A stretch of 64,000 bases of DNA from Pantoea cypripedii (GTDB lineage: Bacteria; Pseudomonadota; Gammaproteobacteria; Enterobacterales; Enterobacteriaceae): positions 3,452,801 to 3,516,800 of the forward strand of contig NZ_MLJI01000001.1 in assembly GCF_002095535.1 (NCBI RefSeq), given 5' to 3'. Shown piece by piece: positions 37,894-47,691 of this stretch. Position 1 is the first letter of the stretch. Every line of letters starts with the position of its first letter. A model generated the notes under the pieces. The model did not search any database. It was not told where the DNA came from and was given only the letters and a program-made list of their open reading frames with translations. Both the position numbers and the translations under genes were made by a program.

Positions 37894-39057
37894 TTACTGC
37901 TTCGCGCGCTCTTCCAGCATGGCAACAGCAGGCAGTTTTTTGCCTTCCACGAATTCGAGGAATGCACCGCCACCGGTAGAGATATAGGAGATCTTGTCTT
38001 CGATACCGAACAGATCAATCGCTGCCAGGGTGTCACCACCGCCTGCTACGGAGAACGCTTCGCTATCAGCGATAGCGTTAGCAATGATTTCGGTGCCTTT
38101 GCGGAAGTTCGGGAATTCGAACACGCCAACCGGGCCGTTCCACAGAATGGTTTTGGCGTCTTTCAGCAGTTTCGCCATGGCCAGTGCGGTTTCGTCACCG
38201 AAGTCCATAATTTCTTCGTTATCCGCTACTTCGGAAACCTTTTTCACGGTTGCCGGAGCAGTTTCAGAGAATTCCGTGCCGACACGGGAATCTACCGGAA
38301 CCGGGATACCGTACTGATCGCGCAGATCTTTGGCTGCTGCCACAAAATCCGGCTCGTACAGGGATTTACCCACGTTGTTGTCGATAGCCACGAAGGTGTT
38401 GGCGATACCGCCACCGACGATCACGGTGTCAGCGATTTTGACCAGTGACTGCAACACGTCGAATTTGGTGGAAACTTTAGAACCCCCCACCACCGCTACC
38501 AGCGGACGCTGCGGGTTGCTCATCACTTTGCCCAGCGCTTCCAGCTCAGCAGACAGCAGCGGACCGGCACAGGCGATCGGTGCGAATTTGCCCACGCCGT
38601 GGGTTGAAGCTTGTGCGCGGTGCGCAGTACCAAAAGCGTCCATCACAAAGACGTCGCACAGCGCAGCGTATTTTTTCGACAGCGCTTCGTCGTCTTTCTT
38701 CTCGCCTTTGTTAAAACGCACGTTTTCCAGCACCACCAGCTCACCCGCAGCGATTTCAACGCCGTCGAGGTAATCTTTTGCCAGGGTAACATTGGTGCCG
38801 TTCAGTTTGTCTTTCAGATAGTTAACAACCGGTAACAGGGAGAACTCTTCGTTGTATTCACCTTCGGTCGGACGACCCAGGTGAGAGGTAACCATCACTT
38901 TCGCGCCCTGTTTCAACGCCGCTTCGATGGTGGGCAGAGAAGCACGGATACGTGCATCAGACGTCACTTTCCCTTCCTTCACTGGTACGTTGAGATCGGC
39001 ACGGATCAGAACACGTTTTCCAGCAAGATCCAGATCGGTCATCTTAATTACAGACAT
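37894..39057 (-). CDS. pgk: phosphoglycerate kinase
   Basis: A 387-residue glycolytic kinase of the usual bacterial length. The N-terminal domain carries [18 protein letters not shown] (substrate Arg/Asp/Asn). The hinge and nucleotide region includes [16 protein letters not shown], and the C-terminal glycine-rich ATP loop is [14 protein letters not shown] with [17 protein letters not shown] at the end. Second gene of epd-pgk-fbaA; 51 bases separate it from epd. Confidence 0.98.
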   Translation of the reverse strand: MSVIKMTDLDLAGKRVLIRADLNVPVKEGKVTSDARIRASLPTIEAALKQGAKVMVTSHLGRPTEGEYNEEFSLLPVVNYLKDKLNGTNVTLAKDYLDGVEIAAGELVVLENVRFNKGEKKDDEALSKKYAALCDVFVMDAFGTAHRAQASTHGVGKFAPIACAGPLLSAELEALGKVMSNPQRPLVAVVGGSKVSTKFDVLQSLVKIADTVIVGGGIANTFVAIDNNVGKSLYEPDFVAAAKDLRDQYGIPVPVDSRVGTEFSETAPATVKKVSEVADNEEIMDFGDETALAMAKLLKDAKTILWNGPVGVFEFPNFRKGTEIIANAIADSEAFSVAGGGDTLAAIDLFGIEDKISYISTGGGAFLEFVEGKKLPAVAMLEERAKQ

Positions 39058-39108
39058 GGTGAACCCTCTCGTTGATTCTCATAAGTTTTGCCAGACGCAG
39101 ACCGCGTC

Positions 39109-40128
39109 TTACCTGAAACCGCTTGCGGCCATTGCTAACGTTGTGTCGAGCATGCGGTTAGCAAAGCCCCATTCGTTGTCACACCAAACCAGGGTTTTGA
39201 TCAGGTGGTGACCACTGACCCGCGTTTGGGTGCCGTCCACAATGGCACTGTGCGGATCATGGTTAAAATCGACTGAGACTAACGGTAATTCCGTATAGTC
39301 AACTATACCACGAAATGCCCCTTCTGATGCGTTTTGCAGCAAGGTGTTGACCTCACAAGCCTTCACCGCCTGACGTACCGAAACGCTTAAATCAATGGCC
39401 GTCACGTTGATGGTTGGCACACGCACCGCGATAGCTTCGAAGCGATCGTTAAATTTCGGAAAAATGCGCGTAATGCCCGCCGCCAGACGCGTGTCCACCG
39501 GAATGATCGATTGGCTGGCAGCACGGGTACGCCGCAGATCGCTGTGATAGGCGTCAATCACCTGCTGATCGTGCATCGCCGAATGGATGGTGGTGACGGT
39601 GCCCGACTCAATGCCAAAGGCGTCATCCAGCAACTTTATCACCGGAATAATACAGTTGGTGGTGCAGGATGCGTTGGAGACAATGCGGTCAGTTTGTTTA
39701 AGAGCCTGTTCGTTCACGCCGAACACTACCGTCGCATCCAGATCGTTGCCGCCCGGATGTGAGAACAACACCTTCTTCGCGCCCGCCTGCAAATGGGCTT
39801 CGCCATCGGCACGGCTGCCAAAAACGCCGGTGCAGTCCAGCACGATATCGACATTCAGTTCCTGCCACGGCAAGGTAGCGATATCGGCCTGATGCAGGAT
39901 GCGGATGGTATCGTCACCGACAAACATCAGGTCGCGCTCCTGGCGTACGTCAAAGGCAAAACGGCCATGGCTGGTGTCATACTTCAGCAGATGCGCCATG
40001 CCGACGGCTTCAGCCAGTTCATTGATCGCCACCACGGTGATTTCCGCCCTGCGGCCCGTTTCATACAGCGCACGCAGTACATTACGCCCGATACGACCAA
40101 AACCATTTATAGCTATGCGAACGGTCAT
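39109..40128 (-). CDS. epd: erythrose-4-phosphate dehydrogenase
   Basis: A 339-residue GAPDH paralogue that oxidises erythrose-4-phosphate to 4-phosphoerythronate for pyridoxal phosphate synthesis. The NAD fold is [20 protein letters not shown]. The catalytic Cys is in [15 protein letters not shown], and the partner His in [18 protein letters not shown]. The ATG at 40128 (MTVRIAING) is chosen over another ATG six codons upstream by comparison with E. coli Epd. First gene of epd-pgk-fbaA; a Cra-like operator and a CRP-like site lie 90-130 bp upstream. Confidence 0.97.
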   Translation of the reverse strand: MTVRIAINGFGRIGRNVLRALYETGRRAEITVVAINELAEAVGMAHLLKYDTSHGRFAFDVRQERDLMFVGDDTIRILHQADIATLPWQELNVDIVLDCTGVFGSRADGEAHLQAGAKKVLFSHPGGNDLDATVVFGVNEQALKQTDRIVSNASCTTNCIIPVIKLLDDAFGIESGTVTTIHSAMHDQQVIDAYHSDLRRTRAASQSIIPVDTRLAAGITRIFPKFNDRFEAIAVRVPTINVTAIDLSVSVRQAVKACEVNTLLQNASEGAFRGIVDYTELPLVSVDFNHDPHSAIVDGTQTRVSGHHLIKTLVWCDNEWGFANRMLDTTLAMAASGFR

Positions 40129-40217
40129 CTCTACCTTCAACAACACCTGAAAAAACGTGCCGTTAGCCTGAGCGTTTCAACCTGTTTTGTACAGGGAATT
40201 CTTGCTGGCCTGGACAG

Positions 40218-40233
40218 GGGGAAAACGGTCACA
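40218..40233. promoter_or_regulatory. CRP-like site upstream of epd
   Basis: GGGGA-AAACGG-TCACA matches the CRP dyad TGTGA-N6-TCACA in 8 of 10 arm positions (the right arm is perfect). E. coli epd is CRP-activated, which supports the reading, but the left arm is weak. Confidence 0.4.
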
Positions 40234-40241
40234 TCGCGACA

Positions 40242-40257
40242 ACTGAAACGGTTCAGC
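40242..40257. promoter_or_regulatory. Cra (FruR) operator of epd-pgk-fbaA
   Basis: On the minus strand GCTGAACCGTTTCAGT closely follows the Cra consensus GCTGAATCGTTTCAGC, with a perfect TGAA-NCGN-TTCA core. It lies about 115 bp upstream of the epd ATG. Cra control of epd-pgk is established in E. coli. Confidence 0.7.
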
Positions 40258-40389
40258 CAGAATAAAGCATGGAAGGAATAACAGGAATGATTGCGATCAA
40301 GTGCGCTGCTGATTATTGGATCTGCGTCACAAAATCAGCCAATTTAAGATTATTACTGGAGGAATAATTGGGTGTTATTTGCACGAATT

Positions 40390-40463
40390 CGTAGCGGCGC
40401 GATTTATCGCGCAATTCCGCAGGTGTTACTGGAAAAACCCGCGCGATAAATCGCGCCGCTACG
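40390..40463. repeat. intergenic palindromic repeat, copy 5 (complete form)
   Basis: The unit at 40390-40412 and the one at 40441-40463 are perfect reverse complements over 23 bases (core CGATTTATCGCGC and its mirror) around a 28-base spacer. Each unit is itself a smaller palindrome (GCGCGAT-TT-ATCGCGC type). It lies just beyond the tktA terminator. Confidence 0.85.
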
Positions 40464-40472
40464 GGAACGCAA

Positions 40473-40496
40473 ACGGGCGGCACTCAGGCCGCCCGT
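40473..40496 (-). terminator. hairpin after tktA
   Basis: ACGGGCGGC-ACTCAG-GCCGCCCGT is a perfect 9-bp stem a few bases after the tktA stop, followed on the minus strand only by TTTGCG. A probable terminator with a weak U-tract. Confidence 0.6.
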
Positions 40497-40501
40497 GGGT
40501 C

Positions 40502-42493
40502 TTACAGAATAGATTTCGCGGTCGCAACCACATTCTCAACGGTGAAGCCGAACTCTTTGAACAGCAGTTCTGCCGGAGCCGACTCACCGAAGGTGGTCAT
40601 GCCGACGATAGCGCCGTTCAGGCCGGTGTACTTGAACCAGTAATCCGCGATACCCGCTTCGATTGCCACACGCGCAGCCACGGCTTTCGGCAGCACGGAT
40701 TCGCGGTAGGCCGCATCCTGCTTGTCGAACGCATCGGTAGACGGCATGGACACCACGCGTACTTTGCGGCCTTCGGTGGTCAGCTGGTCGTAAGCGGCTA
40801 CCGCCAGTTCCACTTCTGAACCGGTGGCGATCAGGATCAGTTCCGGCTGACCGGCACAGTCCTTCAGCACATAACCACCGCGCGCCACGTTCGCCAGCTG
40901 CTCAGCGGTACGATCCTGCTGCGCCAGGTTCTGACGGGAGAAAATCAGTGCGCTCGGGCCATCCTGACGCTCGATAGCGTATTTCCACGCCACCGCAGAT
41001 TCCACCTGGTCACACGGACGCCACAGGCTCATGTTCGGGGTGGTGCGCAGGCTCGCCATCTGCTCAACCGGCTGATGCGTCGGACCGTCTTCGCCCAGAC
41101 CGATGGAGTCGTGGGTGTAGACCATCACCTGACGGATCTTCATCAGCGCCGCCATACGTGCCGCGTTACGCGCATATTCCACAAACATCAGGAAGGTGGC
41201 GGTGTACGGCAGGAAGCCACCGTGCAGCGCGATACCGTTGGCGATAGCGGTCATACCGAATTCGCGCACGCCGTAATGGATGTAGTTACCGGCCGGGTCT
41301 TCGTTGATCGGCTTAGAGCCGGACCACATGGTCAGGTTGCTCGGAGCCAGGTCAGCTGAACCGCCGAGGTATTCCGGCAGGATTTTACCGAAGGCTTCGA
41401 TGGCATTCTGCGACGCTTTACGGCTGGCGATTTTCGCCGGATTCGCCTGCAGCTGTTCGATAAATTTCTGTGACTCTTCTGCCCAGTTCGCCGGCAGTTC
41501 GTTGTTCATACGACGTTTGAATTCAGCCGCCAGCTCCGGGTGAGCAGCCGCGTAAGCTGCGAATTTCGCATCCCATGCCGCTTCTTTCGCCTGACCGGCT
41601 TCTTTCGCATCCCACTGCGCGTAAATTTCTGACGGGATTTCAAACGGTGCGTAGTCCCAGCCCAGCTGTTTGCGGGTCAGCGCCACTTCCGCGTCGCCCA
41701 GCGGTGCGCCGTGGGAATCGTGGGTACCGGCTTTGTTCGGAGAACCGAAACCGATAATGGTTTTGCACATCAGCAGAGAAGGCTTGTCGCTGACCGCTTT
41801 GGCTTCTTCCACCGCTTTTTTGATGGCGTCAGCGTCGTGACCGTCCACGCCGCGCACCACGTGCCAGCCGTAGGCTTCAAAGCGTTTTGCGGTGTCGTCG
41901 GTGAACCAGCCATCCACGTGACCGTCGATAGAGATGCCGTTGTCATCGTAGAAAGCAACCAGTTTGCCGAGTTTCAGCGTACCGGCGATGGAGCAGACCT
42001 CGTGCGAGATACCTTCCATCATGCAGCCGTCGCCCATAAACACGTAAGTGTTGTGATCGACGATGTCGTGGCCCGGACGGTTGAACTGCGCTGCCAGGGT
42101 GCGTTCAGCGATAGCGAAGCCGACGGCATTGGCGATGCCCTGGCCCAGCGGGCCGGTGGTGGTTTCAACACCGACGGTGTAGCCGTATTCCGGGTGACCT
42201 GGAGTTTTGGAATGCAGCTGACGGAAGTTCTGCAGCTCGCTCATCGGCAGATCGTAACCGGTAAGATGCAGCAGGCTGTAAATCAGCATTGAGCCGTGGC
42301 CGTTAGACAGTACAAAGCGGTCGCGTGCGGCCCACTGCGGGTTCGTCGGGTTATGGTTCAGAAAATCACGCCACAGAACTTCGGCGATATCTGCCATACC
42401 CATCGGGGCACCCGGGTGTCCCGATTTGGCTTTCTGTACTGCATCCATACTTAACGCGCGAATGGCGTTGGCAAGCTCTTTACGAGAGGGCAT
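40502..42493 (-). CDS. tktA: transketolase
   Basis: A 663-residue thiamine diphosphate enzyme of the pentose phosphate pathway, identical in length to E. coli TktA. The ThDP motif runs from [15 protein letters not shown] to [13 protein letters not shown] (near residues 154-190). The N-terminal His loop is [17 protein letters not shown], and the second-domain catalytic region [17 protein letters not shown] includes the transketolase signature. Its product erythrose-4-phosphate is the substrate of the epd product encoded next to it. Own promoter in the 292-bp gap to the yidB-like gene. Confidence 0.98.
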   Translation of the reverse strand: MPSRKELANAIRALSMDAVQKAKSGHPGAPMGMADIAEVLWRDFLNHNPTNPQWAARDRFVLSNGHGSMLIYSLLHLTGYDLPMSELQNFRQLHSKTPGHPEYGYTVGVETTTGPLGQGIANAVGFAIAERTLAAQFNRPGHDIVDHNTYVFMGDGCMMEGISHEVCSIAGTLKLGKLVAFYDDNGISIDGHVDGWFTDDTAKRFEAYGWHVVRGVDGHDADAIKKAVEEAKAVSDKPSLLMCKTIIGFGSPNKAGTHDSHGAPLGDAEVALTRKQLGWDYAPFEIPSEIYAQWDAKEAGQAKEAAWDAKFAAYAAAHPELAAEFKRRMNNELPANWAEESQKFIEQLQANPAKIASRKASQNAIEAFGKILPEYLGGSADLAPSNLTMWSGSKPINEDPAGNYIHYGVREFGMTAIANGIALHGGFLPYTATFLMFVEYARNAARMAALMKIRQVMVYTHDSIGLGEDGPTHQPVEQMASLRTTPNMSLWRPCDQVESAVAWKYAIERQDGPSALIFSRQNLAQQDRTAEQLANVARGGYVLKDCAGQPELILIATGSEVELAVAAYDQLTTEGRKVRVVSMPSTDAFDKQDAAYRESVLPKAVAARVAIEAGIADYWFKYTGLNGAIVGMTTFGESAPAELLFKEFGFTVENVVATAKSIL

Positions 42494-42749
42494 TTTCTAC
42501 TCCAGGTCGGATTAATACTTCGCCACTCCTAACTTATTGTAATTAATCAGCTATCAGGCGAAGCAAGGGAAAAGTTGCACATCAATGTACATGAAAATCG
42601 GGGCAAAAGTACATGCTACGGGGTGCTAAATTAGGTGGCCTGCGGTTGCAATTTAGCTGCCGTCTGCTAGCCCGCAGAGATAATCGCAGCGAGGGAATGT
42701 GACAGGTGGTTGTTTTGACGTAAATAAAAGGTGAAGACAAATGCGAATT

Positions 42750-42777
42750 GTAGCGACACGATTTATCGTGCCGCTAC
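42750..42777. repeat. intergenic palindromic repeat, copy 6
   Basis: GTAGCGACACGAT-TT-ATCGTGCCGCTAC: the arms differ from the other copies (CACGAT for CGCGAT), but the change is compensated on the other arm (ATCGTG), so pairing is kept apart from one A-C. It lies 9 bases beyond the yidB-like stop. Confidence 0.75.
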
Positions 42778-42785
42778 GGGGTATA

Positions 42786-43196
42786 TCACCGCTTAAACAG
42801 CTGATCCACCATCGAACCTAAATCCAGCTGGTTGTCATGCAAACTCTGCTCATCCAGCTGTCCCTGCGGTGACATCTTATCGATCAGTTGCGGCAACAGC
42901 AGCGCCAGTGTCCCGGAGGCGCCCGGCACATCAGTACCGAGCTTATCCGCCAGCGACTGCAAATCTGCCTGACCAAACGCTGACTGCATATCGCCACTGT
43001 CTACCGGCTGATTAGTGCCGGTGCCAATCCACGAACCCAGTACATCGCCCAGCCCGCCCTGCTGGAATTTATGCAGCAGCACTTCAACGCCACCCTGCTC
43101 CTGCACCCAGTGCCAGATAGCCTGCAACTGACCCAACTGATTGCCCGGCCCAGGGCTACCTTCCAACGATCCGACTAAATCATCCAGTAAGCCCAT
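42786..43196 (-). CDS. YidB-like DUF937 family protein
   Basis: A 136-residue protein of the YidB/DUF937 family: MGLLDDLVGSLEG at the start, then glycine-rich VLLHKFQQGGLGDVLGSWIG and a C-terminal LSPQL-like region LALLLPQLIDKMSPQGQLDE. Function unknown; low-complexity Gln/Gly/Asp content is usual for the family. Two adjacent ATGs exist at 43199 and 43196. GGAGG lies 5 bases before the second and only 2 before the first, so the second is used here. It occupies the place between tktA and speB where E. coli has loiP, and may share a transcript with speB (35-bp gap). Confidence 0.85.
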   Translation of the reverse strand: MGLLDDLVGSLEGSPGPGNQLGQLQAIWHWVQEQGGVEVLLHKFQQGGLGDVLGSWIGTGTNQPVDSGDMQSAFGQADLQSLADKLGTDVPGASGTLALLLPQLIDKMSPQGQLDEQSLHDNQLDLGSMVDQLFKR

Positions 43197-43231
43197 CATG
43201 ACCTCCGAAGATTAATTGACCGTCAGTAAGT

Positions 43232-44152
43232 TTAGCCCTTATTGGCCGCCTGCACGTGAAGCATGTCCAGCGCCAGCGTTGCTGCGGCCAGCGAGGTCAG
43301 ATCGGCGTGATCGTAACCCGGAGCCACTTCCACCAGATCCATCCCGACAATATTCATGCCCTGCAAACCACGAATCAGCTTGGTGGCTTTATCGGTAGTC
43401 AGGCCGCCAATCACTGGCGTACCGGTGCCCGGTGCGTGGGCCGGATCGAGGCAGTCGATATCAAAAGTCAGATACACCGGCAGATCACCTACCGTGCGTT
43501 TTACTTCCGCCAGGATGTCATCCACGCTGCGGTCGTTCACCTGCGCCGCGTCCAGCACGTTAAAACCGAGGCTCTTATCAAACTCGGTACGGATACCGAT
43601 CTGCACCGAATGGTTCGGATCGATCAGCCCTTCTTTCGGCGCGGTGAAAAACATGGTGCCGTGGTCAAAGGTCGGGCCGTTGGAGTAGGTATCGGTGTGC
43701 GCATCGAAATGGACCAGCGCCATTTTGCCGAAGTGCTTCGCATGGGCGCGCAGCAGCGGCAGCGTGACATAGTGGTCACCGCCGAAGGTCAGCATGCGCT
43801 TGCCATTCGCCAGCAACTTTTCGGCGTGCGCCTGCAATTTGTCAGACAGATCCTGCGAATCGCCGAAGGCATATACCAGGTCGCCACAATCCACCACCTT
43901 GAGACGCTGGCGCAGATCAAAATCCCACGGCCAGCGGCAGCCTTCCCACGCAAGGTTGGTGGAGATCTGACGGATCGCACCCGGCCCTAAACGGCTGCCC
44001 GGACGGCCCGATGTCGCCGCATCGAAAGGTACGCCGGTGATCACCCATTCGGCATCGCTGTCGTAGGGCTGGAAGTTAACCGGAAAACGCATGAAACCAA
44101 AGGCGTTCGAAACCAGGGAGTTATCGTATTGATTACCCAAGGTGTTATACAT
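43232..44152 (-). CDS. speB: agmatinase (agmatine ureohydrolase)
   Basis: A 306-residue manganese enzyme that makes putrescine and urea from agmatine. Metal ligands are in [28 protein letters not shown] and [20 protein letters not shown], the ureohydrolase signatures in order. Length equals that of E. coli SpeB. E. coli has speA (arginine decarboxylase) directly upstream; here the upstream neighbour is the type I secretion operon, so agmatine must come from a gene elsewhere or from outside. Own promoter in the gap to the terminator at 44208. Confidence 0.97.
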   Translation of the reverse strand: MYNTLGNQYDNSLVSNAFGFMRFPVNFQPYDSDAEWVITGVPFDAATSGRPGSRLGPGAIRQISTNLAWEGCRWPWDFDLRQRLKVVDCGDLVYAFGDSQDLSDKLQAHAEKLLANGKRMLTFGGDHYVTLPLLRAHAKHFGKMALVHFDAHTDTYSNGPTFDHGTMFFTAPKEGLIDPNHSVQIGIRTEFDKSLGFNVLDAAQVNDRSVDDILAEVKRTVGDLPVYLTFDIDCLDPAHAPGTGTPVIGGLTTDKATKLIRGLQGMNIVGMDLVEVAPGYDHADLTSLAAATLALDMLHVQAANKG

Positions 44153-44207
44153 AAATCGTCCTCTTTAGATCCTGAATCAGCGTATTAAGTTATAGGTGAA
44201 ATATGAC

Positions 44208-44254
44208 CAAAAAAAATCCCTTCCGCGTCGTTAAACCCGACGAGGAAGGGATTT
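44208..44254 (-). terminator. Rho-independent terminator of the adhesin/secretion operon
   Basis: On the minus strand AAATCCCTTCC and GGAAGGGATTT pair, with an inner CGTCG/CGACG pairing, and eight Ts follow. It is about 40 bases after the stop of the HlyD-like gene, marking the end of the locus before speB. Confidence 0.9.
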
Positions 44255-44293
44255 GATGGCGCTGATTATCGCGAAGATTGGCTCCGCCTGCAA

Positions 44294-45514
44294 TTAACGT
44301 TCGCGCAAGGCTTCTTTGGCGCGGTTAAACGGTTTAATCAGATAATCCATCACCGTCTTCTCGCCGGTTTTAATATCCACCGTCGCCACCATACCAGGGC
44401 TGATCGAGAAACGTTTACCGGCCTTGTTCTGCACAAAATCATGGTCGGTGCGAATATAGACGCGGTAGTAATAAATCTCCGGTTTTACCTCATCCTGGAT
44501 GGTATCCGGCGAGATGCTCTCCACCACGCCATCAAGGCCGCCATAAATGGAATAGTCATAGGCGGAGATCTTCACCAGCGCTTTCTGATCCGGGTGAATA
44601 AATGCGATATCGCGCGGGGAAAGGCGCGCTTCAATCAGCAGATGATCGTCCATCGGCACGATATTCATCAACTCGCCATTCGGCGGGATAACGCCGCCTA
44701 CCGTGGTGACCTTGATATCTTTCACCACGCCGCGCATCGGTGCACGAATCGTCAGGCGACTCACGGTATCTTCGCGCCCTCTGACCGTCTGCAACAGGCT
44801 ATCGGCTTCCGCCGTAGCTTTCGCCAGATCCTCACGCGCCTGCACATAATATTGTGAGCGCACATCCGTCATCTTCAGTTCAAGGTCCGACTTATCACGC
44901 TGCAAACGCAGCACCTCGACGCTACTGGCAGCACCAGTTTTCGCCAGACGCTGGGTAATCGCCAGTTCACGGTTCGCCAGATTGAGCGATTGCTGGATCT
45001 GTGAGGTTGAATCCCTTAACTGCGCACGACGGGTGTTGTACAGCCGGGTTTCGGAGGCGATCAGATCAGGAAATTTATTCAGCGCGGCGGGAAACGTCAG
45101 CGGCAGGTCGTTAACCTCGGCATTGAGGCGCGCACTGGCCGCCAGCGCGGCACGGTAACGGGCCGCACTCTCCCCTACGCTGGATTCCGAGCGAATCGGA
45201 TCCAGTTTCGCCACGATCTGTCCGGCCTCAACATGGCTGCCCTCGTGCACAAAAATATCATCGAGGATGCCCCCTTCCAGCGATTGCAGCACCTGATCAT
45301 GAGAACTGGGGATCACTTTGCCGGTGCCGGTAGAGACTTCATCCAGCACGCCAAACCAGGCCCAGACGCAGGTGGCAAGCAATAAAAAAAAGCTGATGAT
45401 AATCAGACGCACCGCGCCCGAATAGTGGGTTTCCGATTGCAGATCGCCCGCCAGGTCGTCAGAGCTGTCGCCTTCCGCCGCCACCAGCCGCAGTTTTGCC
45501 GGTAAGTGTTTCAT
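44294..45514 (-). CDS. HlyD-family type I secretion periplasmic adaptor
   Basis: A 406-residue membrane fusion protein. There is a short cytoplasmic part, one membrane helix at about residues 37-57 (VRLIIISFFLLLATCVWAWF), a lipoyl half (GTGKVIPSSHDQVLQSLEGG), a periplasmic coiled coil (about 130-250) and the beta-barrel end RAPMRGVVKDIKVTTVGGVI. It joins the ABC exporter to the TolC-like channel. ATG 45514 overlaps the exporter stop by 4 bases (ATGA) and starts MKHLPAKLRLVAAEG; a longer in-frame opening up to 45679 lies inside the exporter gene and is rejected. Last gene of the locus, at the position of bapD in Salmonella. Confidence 0.93.
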   Translation of the reverse strand: MKHLPAKLRLVAAEGDSSDDLAGDLQSETHYSGAVRLIIISFFLLLATCVWAWFGVLDEVSTGTGKVIPSSHDQVLQSLEGGILDDIFVHEGSHVEAGQIVAKLDPIRSESSVGESAARYRAALAASARLNAEVNDLPLTFPAALNKFPDLIASETRLYNTRRAQLRDSTSQIQQSLNLANRELAITQRLAKTGAASSVEVLRLQRDKSDLELKMTDVRSQYYVQAREDLAKATAEADSLLQTVRGREDTVSRLTIRAPMRGVVKDIKVTTVGGVIPPNGELMNIVPMDDHLLIEARLSPRDIAFIHPDQKALVKISAYDYSIYGGLDGVVESISPDTIQDEVKPEIYYYRVYIRTDHDFVQNKAGKRFSISPGMVATVDIKTGEKTVMDYLIKPFNRAKEALRER

Positions 45515-47691
45515 GAGTTGGCCTCCGGGCGAGGATTCGACGCGCGCGGTGGCGGTAACGCATGCTCTTTCGGGCTGTCCATCACCAGTTGTCCTTCTTT
45601 TAATACCAGGATGCGATCCACCAGCGCCAGAATGGCCGCCCGGTGGGTAGCGACGATCAGGGTGCGGCCATTCAGCCACTGCCCGAGCCGCTCGATAAAC
45701 TCTTTTTCGGTGTGATCATCCAGCGATGCGGTAGGTTCATCCAGCAGCACGATATTGGGATCGCGCAGCAGCATGCGCGCCAGCAGTACCGACTGGCGCT
45801 GCCCGCCCGACAGCCCGACACCGCCTTCCATCACCGGATGATCAAGGCCAAGTGGCAAACGATGGATAAAATCAGCCCCGCCACTCACCACCAGCGCGGC
45901 AAAGATGGCGTCATCGGTGGCGTGTGCCGCGCCCATCGTCAGGTTTTCCCGCAATGTGCCGTGGAACAGACGCGCGTTTTGCGTCATCAGCCCCACGTTG
46001 CGCCGCACATCCGCCAGATCGATATGCGGCAGGCTGAGGTTATCCAGCAGCAACTCCCCGCCGATCAGCTCTACGCCGCCAATCATCGCCTGTAACATGG
46101 TCGATTTACCGGCCCCGTTACGCCCCAGAACCGCAATGCGTTCGCCCTGTTTGATCGTCAGGCGGTTGATGCGCAGCGCCACGGTCAGGGTGTCGCTGTA
46201 ATAACGGAACATCGCATCGTTAAATTGATAGTTGCCAAACAGCACCGGACAATGAATGCGGGTTTCGTCGGTGCTGTTCTCCACCGGCAACGCCATCAGG
46301 CCATCGAGGCTGGTTTTCGCCGCTTTGACCTGTTGCCAGCGTGCCAGCACGCCGCACAGCGTCGCCATTGGCGCGATCATGCGTGATGACAACAACGAGG
46401 CCGCCACGATGGCACCGGTGGTGATATCGCCGTTGATCACCATCGGCGCACCAATCACAATCACCGTGGCATAAACCATGCCCTGAATGGTGACGCCCCA
46501 ACTCATCAGCGCATGCATCGCTTTACGCGTCTCCACGCCCGACTGCGCGGTGATGCGAATATAGCTGTTCCACTGTTGCAGAAAGCGGTCTTCCGCCTGC
46601 ATCAGCTTGATATCCTCCAGCCCCTGCACGCTCTCCACCAGCACCGCATTGCGCAAGGTCGATTCCTTCAGCGCCTGCTGCGCCAGCTTCGCCAGTTTTT
46701 TCTGCATAAACACACCTGGCAGCACCATCAGAATCACCGCCACCGGCGCGACCCACGCCAGCTGCGGTGCGATGATCGCCATCACCAGTAAAAACAGCAG
46801 GAAAAACGGCATATCGACAATCGCGGTCACGGTGGTAGAGGTGACCATCTCGCGGATTGCCTCCAGCTCGCGCAGCTGCGAGATAAAGGTACCGGTGGAA
46901 CGCGGCACCGCGCTGTTGCGCAGGCGCAGCGCATGACCAAATACCCGGTCGGAGACGCGCATATCCGCCCGCTTGCCGAGCAGATCGGTGACATGATCGC
47001 GCCCGACGCGCAGGATATAGGTGAAGATCACCGAGATAATTACCCCGATATACAGCACATACAGCGTGGGATAGGATTGCGCCGGGATCACCCGGTCGTA
47101 GACCTGCATCGAGAAGATGATCCCCACCAGCGCCAGCAGGTTGATCAGAAACGATCCCAGCATCACATAACCGTAAGGACGCAGATCTTTCAGTACCAGA
47201 CGGCGTAGCCAGTCCGGCTTCATGGCTTCGAGGTAGCGATCAACCCGACTGTCTTTCGCCGGTGCCAGCGGGCGCAGCGCGGCGGCAAAACAGATATCCG
47301 GCAGCAGCGCCAGCAGCGAAACCGGCGTCGGCTGCTCATCACCGGCAAAGTGCACACGCACTTCGTCTTCGCCATCGAAAGCGGTGATTACCCCCACCTG
47401 GCCATCCACCAGCTCAACAGCCAGCGGCAAACGCCAGTGAGTCAGCTGCCATTTGTCGTCCTCGTAAAGCTGTAACGATAAACCGGCCTGACGCGCCAGA
47501 TGGCGTAACGCCTTATCGCGCGTCTGTTTGCCCTGCCATTCACTGGAGGCAAGGATCATGCCCGGCGAACAGGGTAAGCGATAATGTGTGGCGATCAGGA
47601 TAATCGCCGTAGCCCATCCGTGTAAGGGAACGCCTCCTTCAGCCTGATCGGGTTTTCCGCCAGGGGCGTCGGGGATTTGCAGTTGCGTCAT
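45511..47691 (-). CDS. type I secretion ABC exporter (LapB-like, with degenerate C39-like domain)
   Basis: A 726-residue fused permease-ATPase. Residues about 20-130 form a C39-peptidase-like domain without a visible Cys-His catalytic pair, as in LapB-type adhesin exporters that do not cleave their substrate. Six membrane helices lie between about 165 and 440. The ATPase has Walker A LGRNGAGKSTMLQAM, signature GLSGGQRQSVLLARM and Walker B NIVLLDEPTASLDD, then the switch His in IVATHRAA. It overlaps both neighbours by 4 bases. It exports the giant adhesin encoded at the head of the locus; position corresponds to Salmonella bapC. Confidence 0.94.
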   Translation of the reverse strand: MTQLQIPDAPGGKPDQAEGGVPLHGWATAIILIATHYRLPCSPGMILASSEWQGKQTRDKALRHLARQAGLSLQLYEDDKWQLTHWRLPLAVELVDGQVGVITAFDGEDEVRVHFAGDEQPTPVSLLALLPDICFAAALRPLAPAKDSRVDRYLEAMKPDWLRRLVLKDLRPYGYVMLGSFLINLLALVGIIFSMQVYDRVIPAQSYPTLYVLYIGVIISVIFTYILRVGRDHVTDLLGKRADMRVSDRVFGHALRLRNSAVPRSTGTFISQLRELEAIREMVTSTTVTAIVDMPFFLLFLLVMAIIAPQLAWVAPVAVILMVLPGVFMQKKLAKLAQQALKESTLRNAVLVESVQGLEDIKLMQAEDRFLQQWNSYIRITAQSGVETRKAMHALMSWGVTIQGMVYATVIVIGAPMVINGDITTGAIVAASLLSSRMIAPMATLCGVLARWQQVKAAKTSLDGLMALPVENSTDETRIHCPVLFGNYQFNDAMFRYYSDTLTVALRINRLTIKQGERIAVLGRNGAGKSTMLQAMIGGVELIGGELLLDNLSLPHIDLADVRRNVGLMTQNARLFHGTLRENLTMGAAHATDDAIFAALVVSGGADFIHRLPLGLDHPVMEGGVGLSGGQRQSVLLARMLLRDPNIVLLDEPTASLDDHTEKEFIERLGQWLNGRTLIVATHRAAILALVDRILVLKEGQLVMDSPKEHALPPPRASNPRPEANS

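Larger units (their letters stand above)
40129..40501. promoter_or_regulatory. epd upstream region and tktA 3' region (373 bp without a gene)
   Basis: From left to right it holds the epd leader, a CRP-like site, a Cra-like operator, an A/T-rich stretch with no clear element (about 40262-40385), the largest copy of the palindromic repeat family, and the tktA terminator. No convincing open frame. Confidence 0.6.

Noticed and set aside
42586..42617. Direct repeats GTACATG upstream of tktA
   Set aside because: Two 7-mers at 25-base spacing without symmetry or a known matching regulator; too weak to call.
12016..42777. CRISPR-like repeats
   Set aside because: The palindromes are dispersed singly over 30 kb between genes, without regular spacers or cas genes.
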